Source of the DNA: Rothia amarae
GTDB taxonomy: Bacteria; Actinomycetota; Actinomycetes; Actinomycetales; Micrococcaceae
Assembly (NCBI RefSeq): GCF_014705945.2
Contig: NZ_CP061538.1
Span: 1,612,001 to 1,676,000 of the forward strand
Direction of reading: 5' to 3'
DNA: 64,000 nucleotides
The position numbers and the translations under genes were made by a program. The notes under the pieces were generated by a model. That model saw only the letters and a list, made by a program, of their open reading frames with translations. It did not search any database and was not told where the DNA came from. Numbering within the stretch: the first letter of the stretch is position 1; every line of letters starts with the position of its first letter. Below, one piece after another: positions 1 to 7,614 of this stretch.

Positions 1-1
1 G

Positions 2-1117
2 CAAACCGGCCAATTTACCTATCAGATGGGCGCGTCATTCGCTTTTGCGATTCTGATTTCGATTTTGATTGACATCGCTGTGCAGCTCAATGTCTGGCGC
101 ATCATTGGTGTAACCGGTCGCAAGGCACAGGATCTCAGCAATGACGTCCTGCCAGGTCTTGGTATTTTCCTCGCAATACTTGTGGCGCTCGGCGGTTTTG
201 TTTTCAACGTTGGTAACGTCGCCGGTGGCGGTCTGGGTTTCAACGCGATGCTGGGCATGGATCCCACTGTCGGTGGCATCATCACAGCTGTTTTGGCTAT
301 CTTGGTCTTCCTCTCCAAAAAAGCAGGGGCAGCGCTGGATAAAATTGTGGTCGTCTTGGGTGTCATCATGATTTTCGCTACCGCGTATGTAGCAATCGTG
401 TCTAATCCTCCAGTAGGTGAGGCTCTGAAGAACACCATTCTTCCCGAAACCGTTGACTTCGCCGTCATCACCACCCTGGTGGGCGGTACCGTAGGTGGTT
501 ATATCACTTATGCTGGTGCGCACCGCATGATTGACGCCGGGGTCAAAGGTCCCGAGTACGTCAAAGACATCGCAACCTCTTCTGTAACCGGCGTTATCGT
601 CACCGGTCTCATGCGTTTCTTGCTGTTCCTCGCTATCTTGGGCGTTGTAGCCAGCGGCGCGGAATTTGCTAAAGAATCTTCTATCGCTGCTCAGGCGTTT
701 GGAATTGCAGCGGGCGAAATTGGAACCCGCCTGTTCGGCCTGATTCTGTGGGGTGCAGCAATTTCTTCGGTGATTGGTGCAGCCTATACTTCGGTATCCT
801 TTATCACCTCTGAGAAGACCTCCATCACCGTCAAGAATGCTTTGACCGTCGCGTTCATTGTTGCCTCTACCTTGGTCTTCGTGCTGGTGGGCAAGACTCC
901 TGCGACATTGCTCATCGTCGCCGGTGCAGTCAATGGTCTTATTCTTCCCGTTGGCCTGGCAGCTCTGCTCATTGTTGCCACCTTCAAGGGTAAGAAGCTT
1001 CTCCGCGGTTACAAGTACCCTCTCTGGCTACTTATCGCCGGTTGGTTGAGCTGGATTTTGACGGTCTACTTGGGCATTATGTCCCTGGGCGGAATCGCCA
1101 AATTGTGGCAGGGCTAA
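2..1117 (+). CDS. NRAMP-like divalent metal transporter (5' partial)
   Basis: This is the C-terminal 371 codons of an integral membrane protein whose reading frame is open back to base 2, so the true start lies upstream of the window. The protein is almost entirely hydrophobic, with roughly ten membrane segments. It contains the NRAMP-like stretch GNVAGGGLGFNAMLG and the segment GGTVGGYITYAGAHR, which resembles the YcsG-type NRAMP branch often found beside 5-oxoprolinase (pxp) genes. The classical TM1 DPGN motif would lie in the missing N-terminus. Substrate (Mn, Fe, Mg or other) cannot be told from the sequence. The gene ends in TAA just before a strong hairpin and converges on xerD. Family assignment is fairly sure, substrate is not. 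Confidence 0.7.
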   Translation, partial: QTGQFTYQMGASFAFAILISILIDIAVQLNVWRIIGVTGRKAQDLSNDVLPGLGIFLAILVALGGFVFNVGNVAGGGLGFNAMLGMDPTVGGIITAVLAILVFLSKKAGAALDKIVVVLGVIMIFATAYVAIVSNPPVGEALKNTILPETVDFAVITTLVGGTVGGYITYAGAHRMIDAGVKGPEYVKDIATSSVTGVIVTGLMRFLLFLAILGVVASGAEFAKESSIAAQAFGIAAGEIGTRLFGLILWGAAISSVIGAAYTSVSFITSEKTSITVKNALTVAFIVASTLVFVLVGKTPATLLIVAGAVNGLILPVGLAALLIVATFKGKKLLRGYKYPLWLLIAGWLSWILTVYLGIMSLGGIAKLWQG

Positions 1118-1137
1118 AAATTTAGTGATTGTCTCCC

Positions 1138-1170
1138 AAAATCCCGATGCTGTTTAGCATCGGGATTTTT
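1138..1170 (+). terminator. Rho-independent terminator after the NRAMP-like gene
   Basis: A 14-bp stem with a GTTT loop (arms 1138-1151 and 1156-1169, core ATCCCGATGCT / AGCATCGGGAT) is followed by a T run. The A run on its other side means it could also act on the minus strand for xerD, which ends at 1199. Confidence 0.85.
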
Positions 1171-1198
1171 GCTGTGGGACGAGCTCACCGCGAATTCT

Positions 1199-2173
1199 TT
1201 AGAGAGCCCTGGGATGGGCGGAAGCAAATACTTCACGTAGGGTTTCTGGTGTAACGCGGGTATAAATCTGAGTAGTGGTCACCGACGCATGCCCTAATAA
1301 TTCTTGCACTACACGGATATCTGCGCCACCTTCCAGCAAATGTGTAGCGTACGAATGACGCAGCGTATGAGGAGAGATTTCTGCCTCCAGTTTCGCTCTC
1401 TCAGCCGCTTTTTTGAGAATGAGCCAAGCGCCCTGCCGCGTGAGCCGGCCGCCTCGGGCATTGAGAAAAACTGCCGCCGTCCCCTTGCCGCGTGCGGCAA
1501 AACCAGGCCTGGCTCGGACCAGATAGTCGTTGAGAGCGCATGCTGCATACGAACCGACAGGAACCATACGTTCCTTATTACCTTTGCCAAAAAGACGCAC
1601 GACGTCGTGCCCGGCCGCTTCGTCGTCTCCTAGCGCAGTGTGAATAGAAAGATCATCCAAATCCACGCCAATAACTTCGGAAATGCGAGCACCTGTAGAG
1701 TAGAGAAATTCAAGAATCGCCCGATCGCGTAAACCCGTGGGAGTACTGATATCAGGTACTTCCAAGAGCTGAGTTACCTGTTCGACGGCGATTGCTTTAG
1801 GCAAACGCGCCCCGGGCGTAGGCGGGTGAACGGAAGCAGCTGGGTCCTGAGCTGTTATTTTTTCTCGTAGCCAAAACTTGTGTGCCCCCCGAATAGCAAC
1901 AATGATACGAGCTACGCTGCGGGCGCTGAGAGACTTCCCCGTGCTCCTGGCAGGTTTTTCAGCTAATTCAGTAGCAAAATCTCTCACGTGTTTTTTGGTA
2001 ATGACCGTGGGGTCAATAATCCCAGAATCTTCTAAAAATCTCTGGTATTTGAGTAAATCCCTCCGATAGGACTCCACCGTATTTTTTGCCAAACCACGCT
2101 CGATGGTGAGGTACTGAAGATAGGTTTCGATTGCGGATTCTAAAGCAGTCACGCGCTGGTGCTCGCGGGGCAT
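1199..2173 (-). CDS. xerD: Site-specific tyrosine recombinase XerD
   Basis: Tyrosine recombinase of 324 residues, the usual XerD length. With XerC it resolves chromosome dimers at dif at the division septum. The N-terminal SAM-like core-binding domain (about residues 10-105) precedes the catalytic domain. Catalytic residues are visible in ARISEV (Arg I), HTLRHSYATH (His and Arg II), LLGHASVTTTQIY (His III and the nucleophilic Tyr). It begins at the A shared with the stop of the upstream Nudix gene (TAATG), so translation is probably coupled. The Nudix-xerD pair is conserved in actinobacteria (compare Rv1700-Rv1701). This context argues for a housekeeping recombinase and against a phage integrase. 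Confidence 0.93.
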   Translation of the reverse strand: MPREHQRVTALESAIETYLQYLTIERGLAKNTVESYRRDLLKYQRFLEDSGIIDPTVITKKHVRDFATELAEKPARSTGKSLSARSVARIIVAIRGAHKFWLREKITAQDPAASVHPPTPGARLPKAIAVEQVTQLLEVPDISTPTGLRDRAILEFLYSTGARISEVIGVDLDDLSIHTALGDDEAAGHDVVRLFGKGNKERMVPVGSYAACALNDYLVRARPGFAARGKGTAAVFLNARGGRLTRQGAWLILKKAAERAKLEAEISPHTLRHSYATHLLEGGADIRVVQELLGHASVTTTQIYTRVTPETLREVFASAHPRAL

Positions 2174-2916
2174 TAGCGACCTTCAGCGGGGCGGATTTCC
2201 CCTCGAAAGTCAGGATCTCTCAAATATGGGTGAGCGTCGAGAGGAGCCTGGGCAGAATAGAGCGTTTCAAAGTTTCGTGCTTGCGCCGCAGCAACCGCCA
2301 AAATAGCGTTCGTTGAGCTGGCATTGTGTATTCGGCCAGAGAGCACAGCTGAAACAGCTTCATCCAAATCAACCCAGCGCATTACGATTTCTGATTCTTC
2401 GTGTTCGCGCTCTTGTTGCTGATCGCGGGGGATTTGACTAATTCCTCGGGCAAGATAAATCCGGCACATCTCCCCCATACCACCGGGTGAATTATAGAAT
2501 TCCATGAGCGAATCCCACTGTTCTGCCTGGATAAAAGTTTCTTCGGCGAGTTCTCGTGCTGCCGCTATCTGCGGGTCTTCGCCGTCGATATCTAGCAGAC
2601 CAGCAGGGATCTCCCAGAGGTTCGCACGCACCGGATGCCGGTATTGATTTATAAGCAATATTTGATTGTTCTCGTTGAGAGCAGCTACTGCGACGGCACC
2701 GGGATGCAACAGAAAGTCACGTTCAAAGGGTTCTGCGCCTTCTTCGAGGGATATCCCCTCTCGGATAACGTCCCAGACATACCCCTCAAATTTGGTGGAT
2801 CGTGATGTCACGTATCGGGGGTTCGCAATATCGGCTATAGTCTTCTGGTTCTCGGCTATTTGCGGCGCGTTAAGTCGCGCAGCTTCGCCCACCGATGGGT
2901 TGAGGTTCTGTTCCAT
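2173..2916 (-). CDS. ADP-ribose pyrophosphatase, Nudix family
   Basis: Nudix hydrolase of 247 residues. The Nudix box reads from PAGLLDIDGE through AARELAEET, with six rather than five residues between the first Gly and Glu. That spacing resembles the mycobacterial ADP-ribose pyrophosphatase encoded next to xerD. Such enzymes split ADP-ribose to AMP and ribose 5-phosphate. The N-terminus has the beta-rich region typical of ADPRases. It lies between recN and xerD on the same strand. In many relatives pyrG sits between recN and this gene, but here only 26 bases separate them. The exact substrate is inferred from family and neighbourhood. Confidence 0.85.
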   Translation of the reverse strand: MEQNLNPSVGEAARLNAPQIAENQKTIADIANPRYVTSRSTKFEGYVWDVIREGISLEEGAEPFERDFLLHPGAVAVAALNENNQILLINQYRHPVRANLWEIPAGLLDIDGEDPQIAAARELAEETFIQAEQWDSLMEFYNSPGGMGEMCRIYLARGISQIPRDQQQEREHEESEIVMRWVDLDEAVSAVLSGRIHNASSTNAILAVAAAQARNFETLYSAQAPLDAHPYLRDPDFRGEIRPAEGR

Positions 2917-2942
2917 TTTTCCTCTACTTTGAACGCTAAAAA

Positions 2943-4652
2943 TTACTTGGCTTTCTTGCCCATTTCGAGTAGTTCGCGGGCATGCTCCTGCGCCGATGCA
3001 GATTGATCGTGCCCCGCCAGCATACGTGCCAGTTCCACCACGCGCTGTTCGTCTGAGAGCACTTCAACGCGGGACAGCGAGGCATCATCATTTTTCAACA
3101 CCAAAATATGCTGATCTGCAAACGCTGCCACCTGAGGCAAATGCGTGACCACCAATACCTGCACATGTTGGGCAAGCATGGCAAGACGTCGACCAATTTC
3201 TATAGCTGCTTTACCGCCGACACCTGAATCCACTTCGTCGAAGATGAAGGTGGGTACCGGATCGACTTCAGCGAGCACCACCTCTAAAGCCAGCATCACG
3301 CGAGAGAGCTCGCCTCCGGAGGCACCTTTACCCAGCGGGCGCGGATCCGCCCGCTGATGAGGCTGGAGCATGAAAGTTACGGAGTCTTTACCGTGCGAAG
3401 AGAACTTTTCGGTCTCTTCCACCGTCACGACCAAGGATGCATTTGGCATCGCCAGAGCTGTTAACTCCTCTGTTACAGCGCGAGCCAGTTTCACCGCCGT
3501 TTTTTCTCGCAGTGTGCGGAGCTGGTCAGACTGCTCGGTCAAGGTCTCCCTAAGCTCCCGCAACTCATTTTCAAGGGCTTCAGCACGGGCTGGATCGTCG
3601 GCAAGCGATTCTAGTCGTTCCCGCGAGCTTTGCGCCCATTCCAACACCTCCGCTATATCCGCACCGTATTTACGGGTTAGTGATTTCAGTTGTGCTCTGC
3701 GCGTCTCCACTTCGGCAAGCCGCTCTGGTCCTTCTGAATCAAGGTTAGATAGGTACGACGAAATGTCTTCGACGATGTCAGTCACGTGAATCAACGCTTC
3801 ATTCACTCGCTGAGCAATAGCTTCAATATCTTCATCAGCAGCTGATTCTTGATCCAACGCTGAACGAGCGGAATCAAGAAGGGCCAGTACGTTGGGGGCA
3901 TCAGCCTCCCCGTACTCGCTTCCCGCAAGAGCCGTTGAAGCGGTCGTCGCGGCGATACGCAGTGCCTCCACATTGGAGAGCTTGGCGGATTCGCTCTTCA
4001 GGGCTTCGTCCTCGCCCTCCTGCGGATTCACACGATCGATTTCTGCTAACGCACCCTCTAATGTTTGCGCTTCCAATGCGCGAGCGCGGGTATTTTCGCG
4101 GACTTCTCGCAGTTCGGCGGCAGCAGTACGGAATCGTTCGTAGTTCACCCGGTATTTCTTTTTTAACCGCGCTAATTTTTCTCCCGCGTAGGAGTCCAAA
4201 GCATGGCGCTGTTCAGCAGAAGATTTGAGGCGAAGCTGATCCGACTGTCCGTGAACAGCAATCAGATGCTGCCCGATATCGGATAGCGTACTGATGGGTG
4301 CAGAGCAACCGCCGACGTGCGCGCGGGAACGCCCTGCTGCAGATACAGTCCGCGCAAGAAGGAGCTCGCTGGATTCTGCATCTAGTTCTTCTATCGAGCC
4401 TCCTGCGTCTTCGGCGAGGGCTAGAGATGGGTGGTCATGTGGCAGTTTAATAACGGCTTCTGCCAGAGCATTTTTTGCTCCCGACCGTACGGAATTAGCA
4501 TCGGAACGATTGCCCAGTAACATTCCCAATGCAGTTACTACCATGGTCTTGCCCGCACCGGTTTCACCGGTCAGTACAGAAAACCCCGGTTCTAACGGCA
4601 AACGAGCATCGGTAATGACACCGAGGTCGCGAAGGTGAATTTCCTCAATCAC
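2943..4652 (-). CDS. recN: DNA repair protein RecN
   Basis: SMC-like ATPase that gathers double-strand breaks for recombination. The GTG at 4652 is chosen as the start because the protein then begins VIEEIHLRDLGVI, as RecN proteins do, giving 569 residues. The GTG overlaps the nadK stop as GTGA. A longer frame exists upstream but runs inside nadK and has no RecN similarity. Walker A (TGETGAGKT) lies near residues 28-36, a long coiled coil occupies the middle, and the signature GKGASGGELSRVMLALE followed by FDEVDSGVGG (Walker B/D loop) lies near the C-terminus. It is translationally coupled to nadK in the tlyA-nadK-recN order typical of actinobacteria. Confidence 0.93.
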   Translation of the reverse strand: MIEEIHLRDLGVITDARLPLEPGFSVLTGETGAGKTMVVTALGMLLGNRSDANSVRSGAKNALAEAVIKLPHDHPSLALAEDAGGSIEELDAESSELLLARTVSAAGRSRAHVGGCSAPISTLSDIGQHLIAVHGQSDQLRLKSSAEQRHALDSYAGEKLARLKKKYRVNYERFRTAAAELREVRENTRARALEAQTLEGALAEIDRVNPQEGEDEALKSESAKLSNVEALRIAATTASTALAGSEYGEADAPNVLALLDSARSALDQESAADEDIEAIAQRVNEALIHVTDIVEDISSYLSNLDSEGPERLAEVETRRAQLKSLTRKYGADIAEVLEWAQSSRERLESLADDPARAEALENELRELRETLTEQSDQLRTLREKTAVKLARAVTEELTALAMPNASLVVTVEETEKFSSHGKDSVTFMLQPHQRADPRPLGKGASGGELSRVMLALEVVLAEVDPVPTFIFDEVDSGVGGKAAIEIGRRLAMLAQHVQVLVVTHLPQVAAFADQHILVLKNDDASLSRVEVLSDEQRVVELARMLAGHDQSASAQEHARELLEMGKKAK

Positions 4653-5629
4653 TCGTTTATATCCTTCGTTATCTGGGGAAGTGCAGTAGTATCTGTTCGG
4701 CGAATTGGCCCCCTCCACCCTTCGGTGGGAAGTTCAAATTTTGCGACTAATCTCTCTGCAAAAGGTACAGGGTGAATGCGCGCAAGTCTCACCGGTTTAG
4801 ACGATTTCGAAACTTCGATACGCGAACCTGCGGGGATTTCTTGGTTACGTCGGCCATCGCACCACAGCACCGCGTTTTGACCGTATTCTGCAGAGATTTC
4901 TACTGCGATAGTCGACGACGGTGCAGTAACGAGGGGGCGCGAAAACAGGGCATGAGCGGCGAGGGGAACAATCAGCATGGCCTCAACCTCTGGCCAAACA
5001 ATAGGACCACCGCCGGAGAACGAGTAGGCGGTTGATCCGGTGGGAGTCGCCATGACCACCCCGTCACACCCAAAGGTACTAATGGGGCGGGCATCGACGT
5101 CAATAGCAACTTCAATCATTTTGGCGCGGTTGCCTTTTTCCACGCTGGCTTCGTTCAGAGCCCAGGTCGCCCCAATTTTCTTACGCCCGTGCCAAACTTG
5201 CACGTCGAGCGCCATGCGTTCTTCAACTTCGTAGTCGCTTTGCACGATACGGGAGACAGTCTCCTCTAAATCTGACTCTTCCGATTCAGCGAGGAACCCC
5301 ACATGTCCCAGATTGACTCCGACCAGCGGAATTTCGGTGTGTCGAATCATCTCGGCAGCGCGCAAAATTGAGCCGTCTCCGCCGAGCACAACGCCGAGCT
5401 CGACTTCGTTGAGAGCCACCGACTCACGCATCACTTCAACCGGAACCGGTTCTTGCCACCCCTCCAGAAGCGATTCGAGATCAGAACGTTCCATCACCGG
5501 GCTCAGGCCTGCACCGTAAAGTTGGGTACAGGCAAGACGGGCGGCGCGGCGGGCGTCATCACGGCCGGTGTGCGCAAACACCAGAATTTTTCGAGTGAAA
5601 GAGTCATGAGCGGTTTGGAAAAAAGTCAC
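4649..5629 (-). CDS. nadK: NAD kinase
   Basis: ATP- or polyphosphate-dependent NAD kinase that makes NADP. The GGDG motif (VVLGGDGSILRAAE, about residues 81-94) and the NE/GCDGVVMATPTGSTAYSFSGGG active-site region are intact. Length is 326 residues, slightly long at the N-terminus, so an internal start near MERSD or the Ser-Phe-Thr-Arg-Lys segment is possible. A strong terminator lies between tlyA and this gene, so nadK probably has its own promoter in the short gap or depends on readthrough. Its TGA overlaps the GTG of recN. Confidence 0.92.
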   Translation of the reverse strand: MTFFQTAHDSFTRKILVFAHTGRDDARRAARLACTQLYGAGLSPVMERSDLESLLEGWQEPVPVEVMRESVALNEVELGVVLGGDGSILRAAEMIRHTEIPLVGVNLGHVGFLAESEESDLEETVSRIVQSDYEVEERMALDVQVWHGRKKIGATWALNEASVEKGNRAKMIEVAIDVDARPISTFGCDGVVMATPTGSTAYSFSGGGPIVWPEVEAMLIVPLAAHALFSRPLVTAPSSTIAVEISAEYGQNAVLWCDGRRNQEIPAGSRIEVSKSSKPVRLARIHPVPFAERLVAKFELPTEGWRGPIRRTDTTALPQITKDINE

Positions 5630-5666
5630 GTATCTAGACTATTCCACTCATGAGCTCTTGTGAACT

Positions 5667-5709
5667 AAAAACGCCTTAAATTCGAATAAGTATTCGAATT
5701 TAAGGCGTT
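5667..5709 (-). terminator. Strong terminator between tlyA and nadK (perfect palindrome)
   Basis: Arms of 19 bp (5670-5688 and 5691-5709) are perfect reverse complements with a two-base centre, and on the minus strand the stem is followed by TTTTT. The stem is AT-rich apart from the GGCG base. It lies 8 bases after the tlyA stop and about 40 bases before the nadK start. Confidence 0.85.
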
Positions 5710-5716
5710 GATTAAT

Positions 5717-6454
5717 CTATGCTTTCTTACACCACAAAAAGAATTCGAGGTTTCCATCTTGCCCTGGTAGCGGGCTTTGTTGTTGCCCCGAAACCTCTAA
5801 ACCGGTCTGCTCTGCGGCTGCATACACTTTATCTAAAGCCATCTGGTGTGCCTGGGGATTATTGACTACGCCACCTGCTCCAATAAAGTGTTTTCCCACT
5901 TCAAATTGAGGTTTGACCATCAGCAGCAAATCACCCCCGTGCTGAGTTGACCTCGCTAAGGCGTCCATAACCAGGGTGAGAGAAATAAACGATAGGTCAG
6001 AGACCGTCACCTCTACTTCTCCGCCAATCATATCTGGCTTCAGGTAGCGGACATTGAGTCCCTCAAAAACTTCCACCGAGGGATGGTCACGAAGCATGGG
6101 CGTCAACTGATTATGACCTACGTCAACTGCCATCACGGAAGCCGCCCCTCGCTCAAGTAACACCTGGGTAAAACCGCCTGTCGAAGCGCCGGCGTCCAAA
6201 CACCGTTTACCTTCAAGCCGAATCTGAGGGAAAGCTTCTAATGCTCCGGCGAGCTTATGACCGGCTCTCGATACATATCGTGTCAGGTCTGAAGACGCAA
6301 CTTGGCAAAAATCCTTCTCCCCCACGAGTTGCGAACTTTTGAGCGCAACCTTGCCGTTGACTTTGACATTTCGCTCAGCAATCAACTTAGCAGCTAAGGT
6401 ACGTGAGGAAACTAGACCTCGTTCAACCAGTGCTTTATCTAAACGTAAGCTCAC
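5717..6454 (-). CDS. tlyA: rRNA 2'-O-methyltransferase TlyA
   Basis: TlyA family, 245 residues. An N-terminal S4 RNA-binding domain (about 1-60, starting SLRLDKALVERGLVSSR) is joined to an FtsJ-type SAM methyltransferase with CLDAGASTGGFTQVLLERGA (motif I), VTVSDLSFISL and VKPQFEVG. In mycobacteria TlyA methylates 16S C1409 and 23S C1920, and its presence determines capreomycin sensitivity. The start is GTG at 6454, overlapping the stop of the 59-aa gene as GTGA. Second role as haemolysin in older names is not supported by sequence. Confidence 0.92.
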   Translation of the reverse strand: MSLRLDKALVERGLVSSRTLAAKLIAERNVKVNGKVALKSSQLVGEKDFCQVASSDLTRYVSRAGHKLAGALEAFPQIRLEGKRCLDAGASTGGFTQVLLERGAASVMAVDVGHNQLTPMLRDHPSVEVFEGLNVRYLKPDMIGGEVEVTVSDLSFISLTLVMDALARSTQHGGDLLLMVKPQFEVGKHFIGAGGVVNNPQAHQMALDKVYAAAEQTGLEVSGQQQSPLPGQDGNLEFFLWCKKA

Positions 6455-6630
6455 TCGTCAGGCTCCGCAGGTTCTTGCGCCGTTTCCATCTCATGAATGA
6501 GATGAGCGTTGAGACTTTCATACCGCTGAATTCTTTCGATAGGATCTAACGCCAGCACCGCCTCAAGTTCTTTTTCGAACTCAATCAACTCATCGTGGGA
6601 GGTTTCTTCAGATTCGGGTTTACTGTTCAT
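6451..6630 (-). CDS. Conserved-context small acidic protein, 59 aa
   Basis: Small acidic reading frame starting ATG at 6630 inside the end of the HAD gene (11-base overlap) and ending TGA within the GTG of tlyA. The protein (MNSKPESEETSHDEL at the start) is predicted mostly helical with no recognised domain. Double overlap with both neighbours is strong evidence that it is translated. A small gene also sits between the HAD phosphatase and tlyA in mycobacteria (Rv1693), which fits. Function unknown. Confidence 0.75.
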   Translation of the reverse strand: MNSKPESEETSHDELIEFEKELEAVLALDPIERIQRYESLNAHLIHEMETAQEPAEPDE

Positions 6631-7612
6631 GAACGATTTCCTCCGGAGATGTGGGAACGTCAACGTGAGGATGAGCTGCCCACCAAGCTGCGCAGCTAAC
6701 TCGCCAAAAGTTGAGGTGGTCTGAATCGCCGGACACAGCAAGTTTATTTCCAGTAACTAAAGCGCGATGAGTAGCACAAGATGCCTGTGCTCCATTGGTC
6801 TCAATAGAAACTTCGATATCGGGATAGTCTTCGAAAAGTTCACCCAAATTCTTCAGTAGGTAGGTTGGCCGTTCCAGAGGTATTGCAGCCAAAACAGACT
6901 CGACGGTATCAACACCGGTAATTACGCATGCCGTCGCCATCTGGGCCCGGTTTCCGCCTTGGATATCGGTATCTAGACGGTCCCCTACCACCAGAGCCTG
7001 AGAGCTCTTGAGTTTTTTTGCTCCGGTGGTGAAAATAGCTGACTCAGGTTTTCCAGCAACCAGAGGAGTTCTCCCCGTTGCAGTGGCTACAGCATTCACC
7101 AGCGTCCCGTTACCCGGTGCAATTCCTCGTTCTTTAGGAATCGTCAAGTCAGTGTTACTCGCTACCCACACAATATCCGGGTCAGAGAGAGTAAAGGCTG
7201 CTTCGGCAAGGTCGACCCACCTTAGTTCAGGGTTAAACCCCTGCACGACGGCGGACGGTGAATCATTCTGTTTCCAGACCGGTTCAAACCCGGCATCTTT
7301 CACGCAGTCTGCGAGAGCTTGCGCACCGCAGATAAGAACTTTTGCACCGGGTGTCACTTGGTCTTTAAGCATTTCAGCTGCCGCTTGAGCAGAGCTGACC
7401 ACGTGCTCGCTATCCGTTTTGACACCAAGCTTCACCAGGTGCTCGGCAACGGTGCTCACACTTCGGGAGGCATTATTGGTAACGAATGCGACCGGCACGC
7501 CCATATCCTGCGCTCGGTTGAGAGCCTCCGGAGCCCCTTCAAGAGCGAAGGGGCCAGCGTAGACTACGCCGTCCAGGTCAGAAAGTATGCTATCGTGCCG
7601 GTCTAACAGCAT
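6620..7612 (-). CDS. HAD-superfamily phosphatase, subfamily IIA (NagD/PGP-like)
   Basis: 330-residue HAD hydrolase. Motif I is LSDLDGVVYAG near residues 11-21 (nucleophile Asp and acid/base Asp), motif II is VTNNASRS, the C2 cap follows, and motif III/IV are seen as Lys in the VAGKPESAIF region and VVGDRLDTDIQGG. The family dephosphorylates small phosphometabolites such as phosphoglycolate or glycerol phosphate. The substrate here is unknown. After about residue 265 there is an extra C-terminal tail rich in Ala/His/Trp that is not part of the core HAD fold. It starts just after the TPR gene stop (TAATAATG) in the same operon. Confidence 0.85.
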   Translation of the reverse strand: MLLDRHDSILSDLDGVVYAGPFALEGAPEALNRAQDMGVPVAFVTNNASRSVSTVAEHLVKLGVKTDSEHVVSSAQAAAEMLKDQVTPGAKVLICGAQALADCVKDAGFEPVWKQNDSPSAVVQGFNPELRWVDLAEAAFTLSDPDIVWVASNTDLTIPKERGIAPGNGTLVNAVATATGRTPLVAGKPESAIFTTGAKKLKSSQALVVGDRLDTDIQGGNRAQMATACVITGVDTVESVLAAIPLERPTYLLKNLGELFEDYPDIEVSIETNGAQASCATHRALVTGNKLAVSGDSDHLNFWRVSCAAWWAAHPHVDVPTSPEEIVHEQ

Positions 7613-7614
7613 TA

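Noticed and set aside
1199-2173. xerD as the integrase of a mobile element
   Set aside because: It matches housekeeping XerD in length and motifs, is coupled to a Nudix gene in conserved order, and there is no att site or phage gene nearby.
4652-4718. Extended recN start at 4718
   Set aside because: The extra 22 residues lie inside nadK in another frame, and the GTG at 4652 gives the family N-terminus.
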